This document shows positions 1 to 10,003 of a stretch of 64,000 nt of DNA, piece by piece; position 1 is the stretch's first letter, and each line of letters begins with the position of its first letter. Origin of the DNA: Guadua angustifolia (lineage: Eukaryota; Streptophyta; Magnoliopsida; Poales; Poaceae). The notes under the pieces were generated by a model that saw only the letters and a list, made by a program, of their open reading frames with translations, had not been told where the DNA came from and did no database searches. Made by a program: the position numbers and the translations under genes. The stretch covers positions 40,656,466 to 40,720,465 of the forward strand of contig CM070512.1 in the NCBI GenBank assembly GCA_036346375.1. Reading direction: 5' to 3'.

Positions 1-1472
1 TTGATATTCATTATGACAACCATTGACACCCTAGGAAAATTAAGTATTGTTAATAATAATCATTTTTGGTATTATGGGAACGGTAGAAAATGCTTAGCCA
101 TGCTTAATCACGTCGGTACCTTACCATTATGGAAATGATTTCATTCTTGATTCAAATTGAATTGTGGAAATTATGGCAATTGGTGTTGCCGGTATTAATG
201 TAAAAATAAAAGTGAAAAAAATGGTTTGGACCGGGGCGGATTGGTTGAATGGCGGGTGCGGGATGCACAAAATTTTGGAATGTGATTGTCGCCCTAGTCA
301 ATTAAGGACCCGGTCGTGTGTTACCTTAGGCCATGCTATCTGATTACAACCACATGTCTATATAGGTGCGACTGGCTAAGTAATTTGCATGTATCGTTAT
401 TTGACTTCGCCAGTGGGCTGTGCGGGTTTGTCAGGATGACACTTGCAAGGCGCAAGAGGGGGCTTCTGTACTGGGCGGTTAGCCCTAACAGCGGTGAAAC
501 CTTAGCGGGTGAAGTCGGTAGCGGTATACGCATTGTAAAGGCCTTGTCATGATCTCCCTGCCGACACACCAAAGGAAGTGTGTTAATTGCATGGCGCAAG
601 GGGTTGATCATGTCGTGTGGGTAAAGTGTACCCATTCTGCGAGTCTTAAAACTACTTGAGTAGCCGTGCCCACGGACAAGGGCAGCGTGGGCAGCTTTCA
701 CATAATAGATTTTCCGGTTTTGGTTTTAAAATGGAAAATAGCGGATTTGGTTTAAAAATGAAAATGTGGTTGGGAATCATGACGGCTAGAGCTCCCGGGT
801 TTTAGTTTGGCGGCTAGAGCCAACCAAGTAGTTGGAACCTGGAAAATTGTTATACTTCAAGTTTAATTATTTATGCTATTTACATTTTGTTAAATGCTGC
901 TCTATGAAATTATCACTTGTATTTAAATTTAAATTTCGCTTTATGCAAATGAACCCTATATGCTTCCTTTGTTCAAGCCATGCATTTAGTTACTTGCATT
1001 AAGTTTTCGAGACTTGCGAGTATGTTGCATACTCACCCCCGCTTTTCATTCTTGGTGCTTATTCCATAAAGCGGATGAAGAGATCGAGAGCGAGCATTAC
1101 AGAGTTCGACATCTATGGTGAAGACTTTGATGAGGAGGATGGCGCAATCTTCTAGGGAGCGTGCCCGATCGGTTGCTGTGGGCTAAGCGATTGGCTCTTT
1201 TGTTCTACATTTCATTGCTACTTTTACACTTGGTAGTAAGGCTTCATACTTATAATAATGTGATGATGTTGTTACACTCTTTTGTATCTTGTTATGAACT
1301 TTATGATATGTACGTGTTATCATCCTTGTATCTTTGTGTCGCTAATTGTTCTGGACTAAGCGGTTGAAACACGAGAGGTTCGGATTTGTAATCAAGGGTC
1401 CCCTGAGGGCAACTTACAAGATGAACATATATAAAGGCAATAGCGGCGACGGGCCTCCACTCCGCTCCGACA
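1..1472 (+). mobile_element. Partial LTR of a Del/Tekay-like Ty3/gypsy retrotransposon
   Basis: The stretch is a non-coding LTR whose 5' part lies outside the window. The block at about 540-640 (shared text such as cacaccaaaggaagtgtgtt) matches the reverse complement of about 16,240-16,350, inside the LTR of the Del-type element at 15.6-18.9 kb, so the two are the same family in opposite orientation. Related text lies in the LTRs at 29.8-35.1 kb and 43.8-46.6 kb. The 3' end is placed at CCGACA (1,467-1,472), the terminus also used by the LTR at 43,776-46,605. A hairpin GAGTAT-GTTGC-ATACTC lies at 1,018-1,034. Whether this is a solo LTR or the 3' LTR of a full element cannot be seen. Confidence 0.75.
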
Positions 1473-2470
1473 GAAGTTAGCCTTTTTCTGAATTTGGATC
1501 ATAATTCAATACATCATCTTTAACATAAACATAACACCAACCAGAAATAACTAGTAGTTACGAACAATTTGAGATAAAGTTTTGGGTCTAGATGCAACTG
1601 TGAATCTGAATCATTCCTATATCTTTCTAGCAAATGTACTATTAGAAAATACTTTAATCCTCAAGGAGAAAATCCCATCTTATTCCAAATTGCGTACCAT
1701 AGATACTCGATCGAAGCTTGGCGACAATTGTAATTGCATATGACATGGAGATAAGAGTTATCAAGTTATATACCTTAAGCCAAGAATCTTGATCCACTAA
1801 GTCGAGAAATATACAAAATTTAAGCATAACCTCTCTAGTAAATAGGACATCCACTCAGTGAGACAAAAAACATTTGCGGTTATAATATATATATCAATCT
1901 CTCAAACCAAAAGAAGACATTCTAGCGAGATCAATCTATTCATTACCACGGGCATATATATATGTCATTACGAAACATTTTACAAAAAATTCAAGTGCAG
2001 CAATCAACTGCGGAGCTCAGTTTTCCTTCCAGGCCTTGCAATACAACATACATAATGTAGCACTACCCATAATAACAAAAGCGATGCTCATGTACATGTC
2101 AACTAGAAAATCATGCACCTACTCCAATCATAACCTTATAATCTCCTCGATGGGATTTTCTCTACCTTCGGCATTACTTAATGCACAAACCGGACTAGAA
2201 GCCATCTACGCAGTCGGACCATAAGCGAAGGAAAACGAACATACATATGATTATGGACAATGGTTGGACTGAAAGAATCCTTATTTGCCATCATTCCTCG
2301 TGTCTTCTTTGAGAATTCTATTTCTCTTGTTAGCCAATCAACTTCAATCTCTGAAACTCTGTATCAACGGGGTATGGGAAGATGTCATGCTTAATATTTA
2401 GGTGATCGAACACAATTGTGCCATTGCAAAAGATAAAATTAAGAAGGTACTTACATTAGAAATCTTTATC
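1473..2470. other. Unassigned captured-type DNA downstream of the DEX1 fragment
   Basis: No family is recognised. On the minus strand about 2,351-2,168 is open for roughly 60 codons and contains EIEVDWLTREIEFSKKTRG, preceded by a possible acceptor (gatacag). Around 2,100-2,030 a hydrophobic stretch (MSIAFVIMGSATLCMLY) could be a membrane helix, with stops on either side. This would fit a fourth captured gene with introns, but nothing names it. Confidence 0.3.
1794..1931 (+). repeat. Direct repeat, copy 1 (about 137 bp)
   Basis: About 137 bp matches 5,743-5,879 in the same orientation at an offset of 3,949 bp, with only scattered differences (shared core tataatatatatatcaatct). The two copies bracket the DEX1 and topoisomerase II fragments. 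No coding sense is seen in it. Confidence 0.8.
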
Positions 2471-2475
2471 CAAGA

Positions 2476-5011
2476 TTCATGTCATAAAACTTGCACGTGG
2501 AATAAGACTCTTGAGATGCACTTCCTGATTTCTTCTCCCTCTGCGGTCCATCTTTGCTACATTTCCATAGGCATCGGCGATAACCATCTCGATTTTCCCA
2601 TCATCATTGATGTCATGACAATAATGGGTGCATGGATCTCAGCCATCTCAAGTGGGAACTTGTTCCTAACCTTACCTAAATTGAAAAAATCAACATAAGT
2701 AGACACATGGATGTTTACACATAAGTAGCGTGTCGGTCGCCAAAGGTACAAGTATAAAGGATGGTGGGAATTCATTGTTTTCTAGTGAGGATTTCAATGA
2801 ATTAGGTCTTATTTTCCAAAACAAAAAATAGCATGGTAAAACTGATTATTACTTAATTACACCAAAGAAATTATATTATTCTAGTCAAGAAACTTTATGC
2901 TATGGGAACTAGATATATATACACAATATATGAAACGACAACTCAGCTTAAAGCTGTTTTTGGATTCAATAATTAGTATTATGAGGCTAAGAATTTACGC
3001 GATGATCGATAACATAAAACAAGCCATAGGAAGTTCCGACAAGGATGTCCAAATTTCCATCACCATCCAAATCAACCACAGTTGGAGAAGAATATGCATG
3101 GGCACGGAAGTTTCGATGTCGATTACTCAAATCAAGGTCTGCGATCCATTTAACTTGTCTTGTGTCAAGGTTAAAACTACTATCTTGCTTGCAACATATT
3201 TTTCAATGTCAATCCTCCTAGCTCCTTTATATGCTCGGGTTACCGTAATACCGCGATAAAGCCATCAACTTACTAGTGCACTAGGTACACCAACACAGTA
3301 ACACAAACAAGAAATCATGAAGTGTTCATATTGTGGTTGCAAGTTTTGCATTAAGAAAAAGTATTTCGATCATAACCAAAAGATAACACAGCAAGATAAG
3401 CAAACACCTAGCGTTGGCACCTTTTGATTCATTGTTGGAACCAGCATGATAATACTTAACAGCAAATCTATGCCTGCTAATTTAGCGAAAGAAAAAAAAT
3501 GTCTAGTAGTTACCTCTACAGATCCATAGTCTAAGAAAATCAATCAAAGTGAAGCATATCAACTGGTCAGGAAGCAAAGGCCCAATCTAAGCGAGACCGG
3601 CCGTAAAGCACCATCATCAACCAACCCACCCATAATCAGGGAGAAAAAAAGGGTTATGATTTTATATCTTGGACACATAAATGACGCATGCCATCACAGG
3701 ACAGCACAAATATACAAGTATCTTTTCTTATTTTCAGCAGCACTTAATCAGAAACCTCACTTTTATTATATAACAAACAAAAATTGGAATTATTTGAAAG
3801 TCTTCGTCATTCAGAAGTCATGAGCAACACGCGCAGAATGTTTTAGCGGCAGAGAAAGCAGCCTTACTCGCGGTCAAAGAAGTAGGATACAGCAATCACC
3901 ATTTCATGTACACCATCTTTGTCAATATCTGCAATTACCTGTAGAAAGAATGTGAAAAACAACTCAAGGTCATTTACAGAACGAACAGCTAAATATAAGC
4001 AAAAGGATACAAAAGGTTCACTTACTGGGGTGGACAAGATGTGAGCATCTATGCTCACGTAATCTTCCGCTTTCTCATGTTCTTGTTCTGTCCAGTCCTC
4101 ATCTCCCCACATGGATTCATCAACATAGTCATCATAATCATAATTGTACTCATCAGGCAGTTCTTCTGCATCCCGAAACAAATCAAATGATGTATCAGCG
4201 TCATCCTCTAGAGGCTCGCTATTTTCAACAGTGGCTGCTCCTGTTGTTCCCGCATCACTCGCATGAGTTTCTGAGCTTCCCGTTTGATCATCACTTTTTT
4301 AGGCTGTTTGAAGTAACCTTCTCTGAGTATGTGATGTATTCTCTGTCGTGGTACTTACACTGGAGATGCTCCCAGCATGAGTGTTGTTTACATTATTCGA
4401 CAACTCCATATTCTCTTGTCCTTGGGTAGAATTAAGTTTCATTTCAATCGACTGTTGCTCAGACGCATTTTTCAGGGAATCAACTCCCTGTGTAGTCCCT
4501 ACAATGATAATCAAATAACATCAAAATGCATGTTCCCTACATATTCCTACATCCACAGTATGCATAGTCCATTATCCACATCAGATTAGTATAATGGTTA
4601 CTATGTGCATGTAATTTTCCTTTTCTTTAAAGCTTTTTCCATCCTAAAATTGGAGACATCAGGCAATTCTACTAACTCTAATCTCTGCGAACTCAATGAC
4701 TAGAAGATAAGCTTTACCCCCCAAATGCAAATAACAAAAGAAGACATTTCTTAGAATAGACCAATGAACAATGTGGCAATAGATTATAAGCTAACTTACG
4801 GAATGGGGTTCCTTAGAAGATTCTTTGACGTACCGATTAAATCTGAATGTTTGGGTGAGATTCCTTAGAAGCAGCTTCTTTCGCGATCGAGCTGTCATGA
4901 ACATCTAGATGGGAGCGGTCAACAGGATCTGCATTTAGCCCGACGTACCAATTTTTACGTACTTTCCTACGAGGTACCTCTAGCTTGTCCACCACCATAT
5001 ATCCTGATATC
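2476..5011 (-). pseudogene. DEX1: DEX1 (DEFECTIVE IN EXINE FORMATION 1) gene fragment, captured, frameshifted
   Basis: DEX1 is a plant membrane-anchored FG-GAP/integrin-alpha-like protein needed for pollen wall patterning. Exons read on the minus strand in native order. Exon at 5,011-4,833: DKLEVPRRKVRKNW then NADPVDRSH. Exon at about 4,514-4,026: acidic linker with EYNYDYDDYVDESMWGDEDW. Exon at about 3,941-3,866: DIDKDGVHEMVIAVSYFF. Exon at about 3,250-3,045: PEHIKELGGIDI and SSPTVVDLDGDG. Exon at about 2,690-2,476: NKFPLEMAEIHAP and EVHLKSLIP. Introns survive: donor CCA|GTAAGT near 4,026 and acceptor CTACAG|GT near 3,941 join in frame. A one-base loss in an A-run near 4,290, and others in the last two exons, break the frame. 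The N-terminal region and the C-terminal membrane anchor are absent. Identity rests on recalled family sequence. Confidence 0.88.
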
Positions 5012-5148
5012 CTACATAACAAACAAATAAAGACTCCCATATTTAAAGAAAACATAACAATGTCCTATGTTGAGTTCCTTACCTAAAGATATTCACTACA
5101 CCATGATTTTGTGCTAAGGTAGACTAGAACTGGAGATGGCATCAGAGG

Positions 5149-5512
5149 AATAAACCTAACTTTGTTATTAATCTTGTGGAGCTCCAGCTTAATATTTTCC
5201 AATAAAGCTTCCTGCACAACATAAATTAGTTAATGTGGTATTCTGCAAATAGAACAACATATATAAAGAACAGATCTGTAGCAACATAATTTCGATGGAC
5301 CGGATGCCAAGCGGGTGCAGCAGCAACAAAATAGGTAGATGCTAGATACTTACTTTCCTCCGGAGTGTCATACTTTCGAATTTTACCATCTGAGTCAAAC
5401 AAGTGCATGTTTGTCGTTCCAATTGTAGTTGTCAACTTGAATTTCTTCTCCAAGCCTTCTTCCTTAGCTATGTTCATATTTTCCTCACTCAATTTGACCA
5501 CAAATTCCATAA
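5149..5512 (-). pseudogene. TOP2: DNA topoisomerase II gene fragment (two exons), captured
   Basis: Type II topoisomerase passes one duplex through another in the nucleus; this is a short piece of the DNA-cleavage/C-gate region. The first exon, about 5,512-5,354, encodes LSEENMNIAKEEGLEKKFK then TTTIGTTNMHLFDSDGK and IRKYDTPEE, ending at a consensus donor (GAGGAAA|GTAAGT). The second exon, from 5,211 after acceptor TGTGCAG, encodes ENIKLELHKINNKVRFI. Both motifs are hallmarks of eukaryotic TOP2. The usual family order has a further block between them (around an LEEFF motif), which is missing, so an exon or part of one was lost. The fragment lies directly upstream, in transcription sense, of the DEX1 fragment. 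It has no catalytic tyrosine or ATPase domain and cannot be functional. Confidence 0.88.
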
Positions 5513-5659
5513 TGTCTCTTAGATTATTAACCAAAACACAAGACATGCCACATACACATCATATAACCAATCATCAGCTCCTATCTATCCACTTATTAAA
5601 TGGCATACTATTTATCCACTTTCAGTATCATATAACCAATCATCAACTCCTATCTAAGG

Positions 5660-5679
5660 ATATATATATATATATATAT
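5660..5679. repeat. (TA)n microsatellite
   Basis: Uninterrupted TA run of about 20 bp. Just upstream, 5,563-5,656 holds two copies of atcatataaccaatcatc, a short local duplication. Confidence 0.9.
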
Positions 5680-5742
5680 GTGTTTAACACATTTGACAAT
5701 TATGCACCATCGTGAAAAATCTACTACCTCATTTGGCAAATC

Positions 5743-5879
5743 AAACTAAGTCACCGAAATGTACAAAATTTCGCATGACCTCTCTAGTAAAAAGGACATC
5801 CACTCACAGAGACAAAAAACATTTGCAGTTATAATATATATATCAATCTCTCAAACCAGAAGGAGACATTCTAGCAGAT
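5743..5879 (+). repeat. Direct repeat, copy 2 (about 137 bp)
   Basis: Second copy of the sequence at 1,794-1,931, same orientation. It ends the segment holding the topoisomerase II and DEX1 fragments. Confidence 0.8.
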
Positions 5880-7299
5880 CCTTAGATAATCAATCACACA
5901 TCCAACGGTAATTTGTAAACTACACCATGACGTACAACACATTACAACCGCAAAACACACCCTCCTAATCATGACATTTGCATCATTTGGAATGCAAGCC
6001 TGAAAACACATTACAACCGCAAAACACACCATCCTAGAGGGTTGTGAATGTCTTCAACATAGGAGATGCATTTGCACTGTACTTCTTCCTTCCAAGCAGA
6101 AAACAGTTAAAAACCATTCTGATTTCTGAACTCCAATATAAAAGAAAGCAAAAGGAAAATAAAGAAAAAGTGAGCCATTCGGGTCTCTCAAATCCCAGCT
6201 TGAAAACAAGTTGAGAAATGACAGTGTAGGACAAGCCCAAACAATACGGTCTAAAAGTGAAAAGCACGATTCATTAGTGCGGTTAAAGGTCGAGATCTTG
6301 GTTGAATTGCCCCACAGTGCGAAGTAGAAAAAAGACATGATAACAATAGTATCTCCAACAAAATATCACCTTAGCAGATTTATCGAGGAACACAGAAGAA
6401 ATGAGACCAATCTCTGATTTTGTGATGAAGTTATTGTTTTCTTATGTCCATTTTCATATCGACTCCTTGGCGAGCTTTTCGATCTACATGTCAAAAATAA
6501 AATGAATGTAAAATAATCCTATGACAAATTGATGTGAAAAGATTGTCCATTTTCATCCAATCAAATAAGCGGCATGCTTAACAATGAGGTAAAATTTCGT
6601 TTCAAGGGGCTATCCTTTTAGTTCCTTCTTTACTCAAGCATAGTAATTGACTGGAATGCTTAACAATGAGGTAAAACCTAAGTGACTTGAATACATCACA
6701 ACCAACGTAATTGAAATCCCATGCGAAATTTTAACCATCACATTCAAAGCACAAGTAATGATTTTTGGGTCATAGCAAGAACATTTTTAACCATTGAACA
6801 ATTTCATTAGTCAATCCACAAAAACAACCACTACACTAGAAAACCAACATTCTCACAAACAACATGTATGTTCATGTTTGTCAATAATAAAACTGACTCG
6901 AAAAGGAAATGATAAGAAAGTCCCAACGTTACGATTTGGAAACCGACAAATACTCTCAACCAAGTATTGGTGCGATTTGCCTATCACCAAACAACTAGCT
7001 CTCCCATAGCCGGAATCACGGAAAATGAATAAATGTCATAAGCTGAAACTAATCGATTTGTAGAACATAAACCAATCGACTTGATATTACATGAGACAAG
7101 TCATAAAGCAAGAAAAGCTCCTTAAAAATAGCATTCAATCCAAACATACATGTGGAAAACTTTAAAAAGTCACAATCACGGTCAAATATAAATCTTTAAA
7201 AACATGGAGACATCAATTTGCAGCATACTCTAAAGATCGGAGATTAATTCTTCTCTGCTAAGATATAGTCGATCGGTTTAGGATTTTTTAGTGGCTCAC
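5880..7299. other. Unassigned AT-rich DNA between the topoisomerase II and COQ5 fragments
   Basis: No convincing gene. A 71-bp-spaced duplication of acattacaaccgcaaaacac lies at about 5,938 and 6,008. Minus-strand open stretches at 6,034-6,338 and near 6,420-6,350 match nothing I recognise and may be intron or flanking DNA taken with the neighbouring fragments. Confidence 0.4.
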
Positions 7300-8662
7300 T
7301 GTAAGCTTCGATAGAGCTTTTTCAATGTGTGTCACGTTTCTAATACCAAATGCGATAGTATAACCATCCATAGATCCATCCTCAAAACTCAGAACTTCTG
7401 CATCTCCTTGTATCCAACTAAGACAATGCCCTTCTCTGTAGCCTGAAAATAAAACTCAAATCATTTGACAACAGAACACAACATTTAAAATAAAGGTGGC
7501 ATGGTAATACATATTGCATATTTGGATTAATATCACACACATATATGTGGGTGTCTTCTTCAATATCAGTAAGAGTACCCTGCATAGCTCTGTGGCTCAC
7601 GCTCTTAATTCTTTCCAGTACACGAAAAGCGACATCACCTGAAGTTGAAATAAAGAATCATCAGATGCATCACTTCAAATTTCAAAACAAGTGCTAATGA
7701 GAATTCGGCAATATATCGGTACAGACACTTCTTAGCAACATAACCAGTCAATAGAAGGTGGGAAACAAACATCATCCATAAACAATAAAATATAGTAGAA
7801 ATATAAGTAGTATTGTTGTAAACGATCAACATTAGCACGGAAATGATCTTTGGAATGAAAGGAGGAACTTCAAAGACATGAAGCTCTGTCAAATACTAAT
7901 ATAGATTAAGTAACATTAGCAACAGAAATGCATAATTCTATGCAAAGGAAGAAAGGGAGATGAGCACAATATTGTGGAATCTGTATGAAGGGCATGGAAG
8001 GAAACTTAGGATGGGCTCAAACTAGGAATTACACATGAATAGAACCAACAGGTCAGCCATCAGCCACAACATATATTTCTTATCATTTGGTCGTCATGAA
8101 AATAGGACAACTGATTACATTAAATTTGTTTTGTCACTGACACCATGCCATCTATGTTATCCTAATTGTGTTGATAAGTTACTTGATGCCATTTTAGATT
8201 CTAAAAACAACAACGGGTATAGAAGAAGACTAGAAGAGACATGTATTTACTGTTCCACCACCACATCTAAATGCTTCATCCCAGAAAAGGATTCAACTCA
8301 AAATTAGCCTTTGAAGAAAGAATCGGGTGAGATCGCATAGAAAATAATGCATTAAATGCCCCGCCCAGATTGAGCAAGCTAACTTTGTCTTTCCACAATC
8401 TATGTAACCCAACGCTCATAAGATCATTCATGAGATCATAACTTGAAGCGTATTTCTGAAAACATTACCAACCAATTAAGCTCTTTTAGTCTTCACGCAC
8501 TTGCTTGTATCTGATGAGATGGAATGAATAGGTTGAGGAATAGGAGAAGGGAAAGGGTTGGGGTTAGGACGTCAGAAAGCCGGTGGCGTCTGCGAGTGGA
8601 GGAAGGCCGTGGTGGGGAGGAACCGGGAGGAGGAGGCGGCGACGGCTCGGCAAGCTTGACCT
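7300..8662 (-). pseudogene. COQ5: COQ5 (2-methoxy-6-polyprenyl-1,4-benzoquinol methylase) gene fragment, captured
   Basis: COQ5 is the mitochondrial SAM-dependent C-methyltransferase of ubiquinone synthesis. Minus-strand exons run in native order. About 8,662-8,575 is a GC-rich first exon with a Ser/Arg-rich presequence (ASSSRFLPTTAFLHS). About 8,467-8,380 encodes YDLMNDLMSVGLHRLWKD. About 7,640-7,510 encodes GDVAFRVLERI and IYVCDINPNM, the SAM-binding region. About 7,442-7,301 encodes GHCLSWIQGDAEVLSFEDGS and DGYTIAFGIRNVTHIEKAL. Small indels shift the frame near 8,455 and again near the end of the last exon, where the donor (CTTACAG then TGAGCC) appears to have lost a G. The C-terminal third is missing. 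GC-rich DNA upstream to about 8,880 may be captured promoter or 5' UTR. Confidence 0.88.
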
Positions 8663-8884
8663 GCTAAGGCGTCGTGAAACCATGGGAAATCCTAAGAGAT
8701 TAAAAAGGAGAATCAAACCAATCAAGATTCTCCATGGGGCGTGGCGGTGGCGGCGTGGTAGGCGGTAGTGGGCGGGCGCGGTAAGGGGCCGAGGCGTGGT
8801 GTTGGTGTTGGGTGATCAAGGTGAGAGAGCCGAGCGAAGAGAGAGGGAACAGCCGAGTGAAGAGAGAGATCGAGGGAGACGCGC

Positions 8885-9141
8885 GGGCTGGCCAGCTAGG
8901 GCTAAGACATCTTAAATTCGTGCGCTATTAATAAAATACCGACGAATTTAATTAAATACGTGGGTATTTGCGTAAACCGACGAATTTAAATATATAAATT
9001 CGTGGGTTTTTTTTGACCCACGAATTTAATTAAATACGTGGGTTTTTTTATAAACCGATGATTTTAAATATATAAATTCGTGAGTTTTTTTTGCCCACGA
9101 ATTTAAAAAAACCCACGAATTTTCCCCTGTTTCTTGTAGTG
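8885..9141 (-). repeat. CACTA right terminal and subterminal repeats
   Basis: The terminal inverted repeat CACTACAAGAAACAGGGG (minus sense) ends at 9,141. Inside it are alternating forward and reverse copies of the subterminal motif AAATTCGTGGG (for example near 8,997, 9,020, 9,078 and 9,110), the arrangement bound by TNPA-type proteins in En/Spm elements. Confidence 0.8.
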
Positions 9142-10003
9142 TGCCGAACACGCACTTCTCGGGGTTGAGCTTGATCTTGTGCCTGTTCAGGTTGTTGAAG
9201 GTTTCCTCGAGGTCTCGAACGTGGTTGCCCTCGGAAGGGCTTTTGACGATGATGTCATCCACGTAGACCTCAAGGTTGTGACCGATCTGGGGGTCGAACG
9301 TCTTGGTCATCGAATGCCGGGCGTGGCCCCGCATTACTTGCGCAGACCAAAGCGACATGGTTGTGTAGCGATAGGTGCCAAGCGAGGTGATGAGCGGCGT
9401 CTTGCTCTGCGTCGTCGACCGCCCGACTTGATCGATGGTACCACTGAATAGGCGTCCAAGCTCGGCATCTTTGCGTTCACGGTGGAGTCGGCGATCCGGT
9501 CGATGTCGCGGGAGCGAGAAGTTGTCCCGAGCAAGCGAGTTCAAGCCCGTGTGGTCCGCGCACATTCTCCACTTACCGCCCTTCTTCTGGACAATGACCG
9601 GGTTTGCCAACCACTCAGAGTAGTCGATCTCACGAACGAAACCGGCCTTCAAAAGCTTCTCAAGATTTTCCTTGATGACCGCGACCTTCTCGGGGGAGAA
9701 ACGACGCAGTTTCTGGCGCACAGGTCGAGAGTCGGGTCTCACCTGTAACTTGTGCTCGATCACCTCCCTCAGATGCCAGGCATGTCCGTAGGCTCCCAAG
9801 CGAATATGCCCTTGTTGGTGCGGAGGAAAGTGACGAGCTCGAGTTCCTATTTGGAACTCAGCTCGTCCGAGACATGGATGCATCTGGCCGGGTCGCCTTC
9901 CTCGGCGGACGCGACCTTTGTCCCCCACTGGGCTGGATTGCTGCCTTCGACGAGCGCTCTTCACCATTGCGTCCGGGCCTCGGCTGAGGCAGCATGCCGG
10001 CAA
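9142..10003 (-). pseudogene. gypsy reverse transcriptase (Tat lineage), interrupted
   Basis: The frame carries the RT N-terminal conserved run (VRPDSRPVRQKLRRFSPEK), VREIDYSEWLANPVIVQKK, the palm region, the catalytic YVDDIIVKS and NPEKCVFG. The reading is cut immediately after CVFG by the CACTA terminus at 9,141/9,142. The fingers/palm region between KWRMCADH and the YRYTTMSL block is scrambled by frameshifts, so the enzyme is dead. Codon use is GC-rich, unlike the AT-rich CACTA next to it. The minus-strand reading continues artefactually into the transposon to 9,026. Confidence 0.85.

Larger units (their letters stand above)
1473..9141 (-). mobile_element. CACTA (En/Spm) transposon carrying captured host-gene fragments; right end at 9,141
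   Basis: The right terminus reads, on the minus strand, CACTACAAGAAACAGGGG, the canonical plant CACTA terminal inverted repeat. Inside it lies about 250 bp of AT-rich subterminal DNA with the motif AAATTCGTGGG in both orientations. It abuts at 9,142 an otherwise continuous gypsy reverse transcriptase, giving a clean insertion boundary. The body holds no transposase but holds exons of COQ5, topoisomerase II and DEX1 on one strand, as in non-autonomous gene-capturing (Pack-type) CACTA elements. No matching left terminus was found in the window, so the element probably continues beyond base 1, with the LTR at 1-1,472 nested in it. Confidence 0.75.

Noticed and set aside
6034..6338. Minus-strand frame of 94 codons with hydrophobic runs as a membrane protein gene
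   Set aside because: No start context, splice signal or similarity; sits among intron-like AT-rich DNA between captured fragments.
6830..6850. Left CACTA terminus (cactacactagaaaa)
   Set aside because: It does not match CACTACAAGAAACAGG, has no subterminal AAATTCGTGGG repeats, and would place the DEX1 and TOP2 fragments outside the element without a boundary.
8583..8768. Arg/Gly-rich plus-strand frame of 61 codons
   Set aside because: It is the antisense of the GC-rich COQ5 first exon and upstream region; low complexity, no family.
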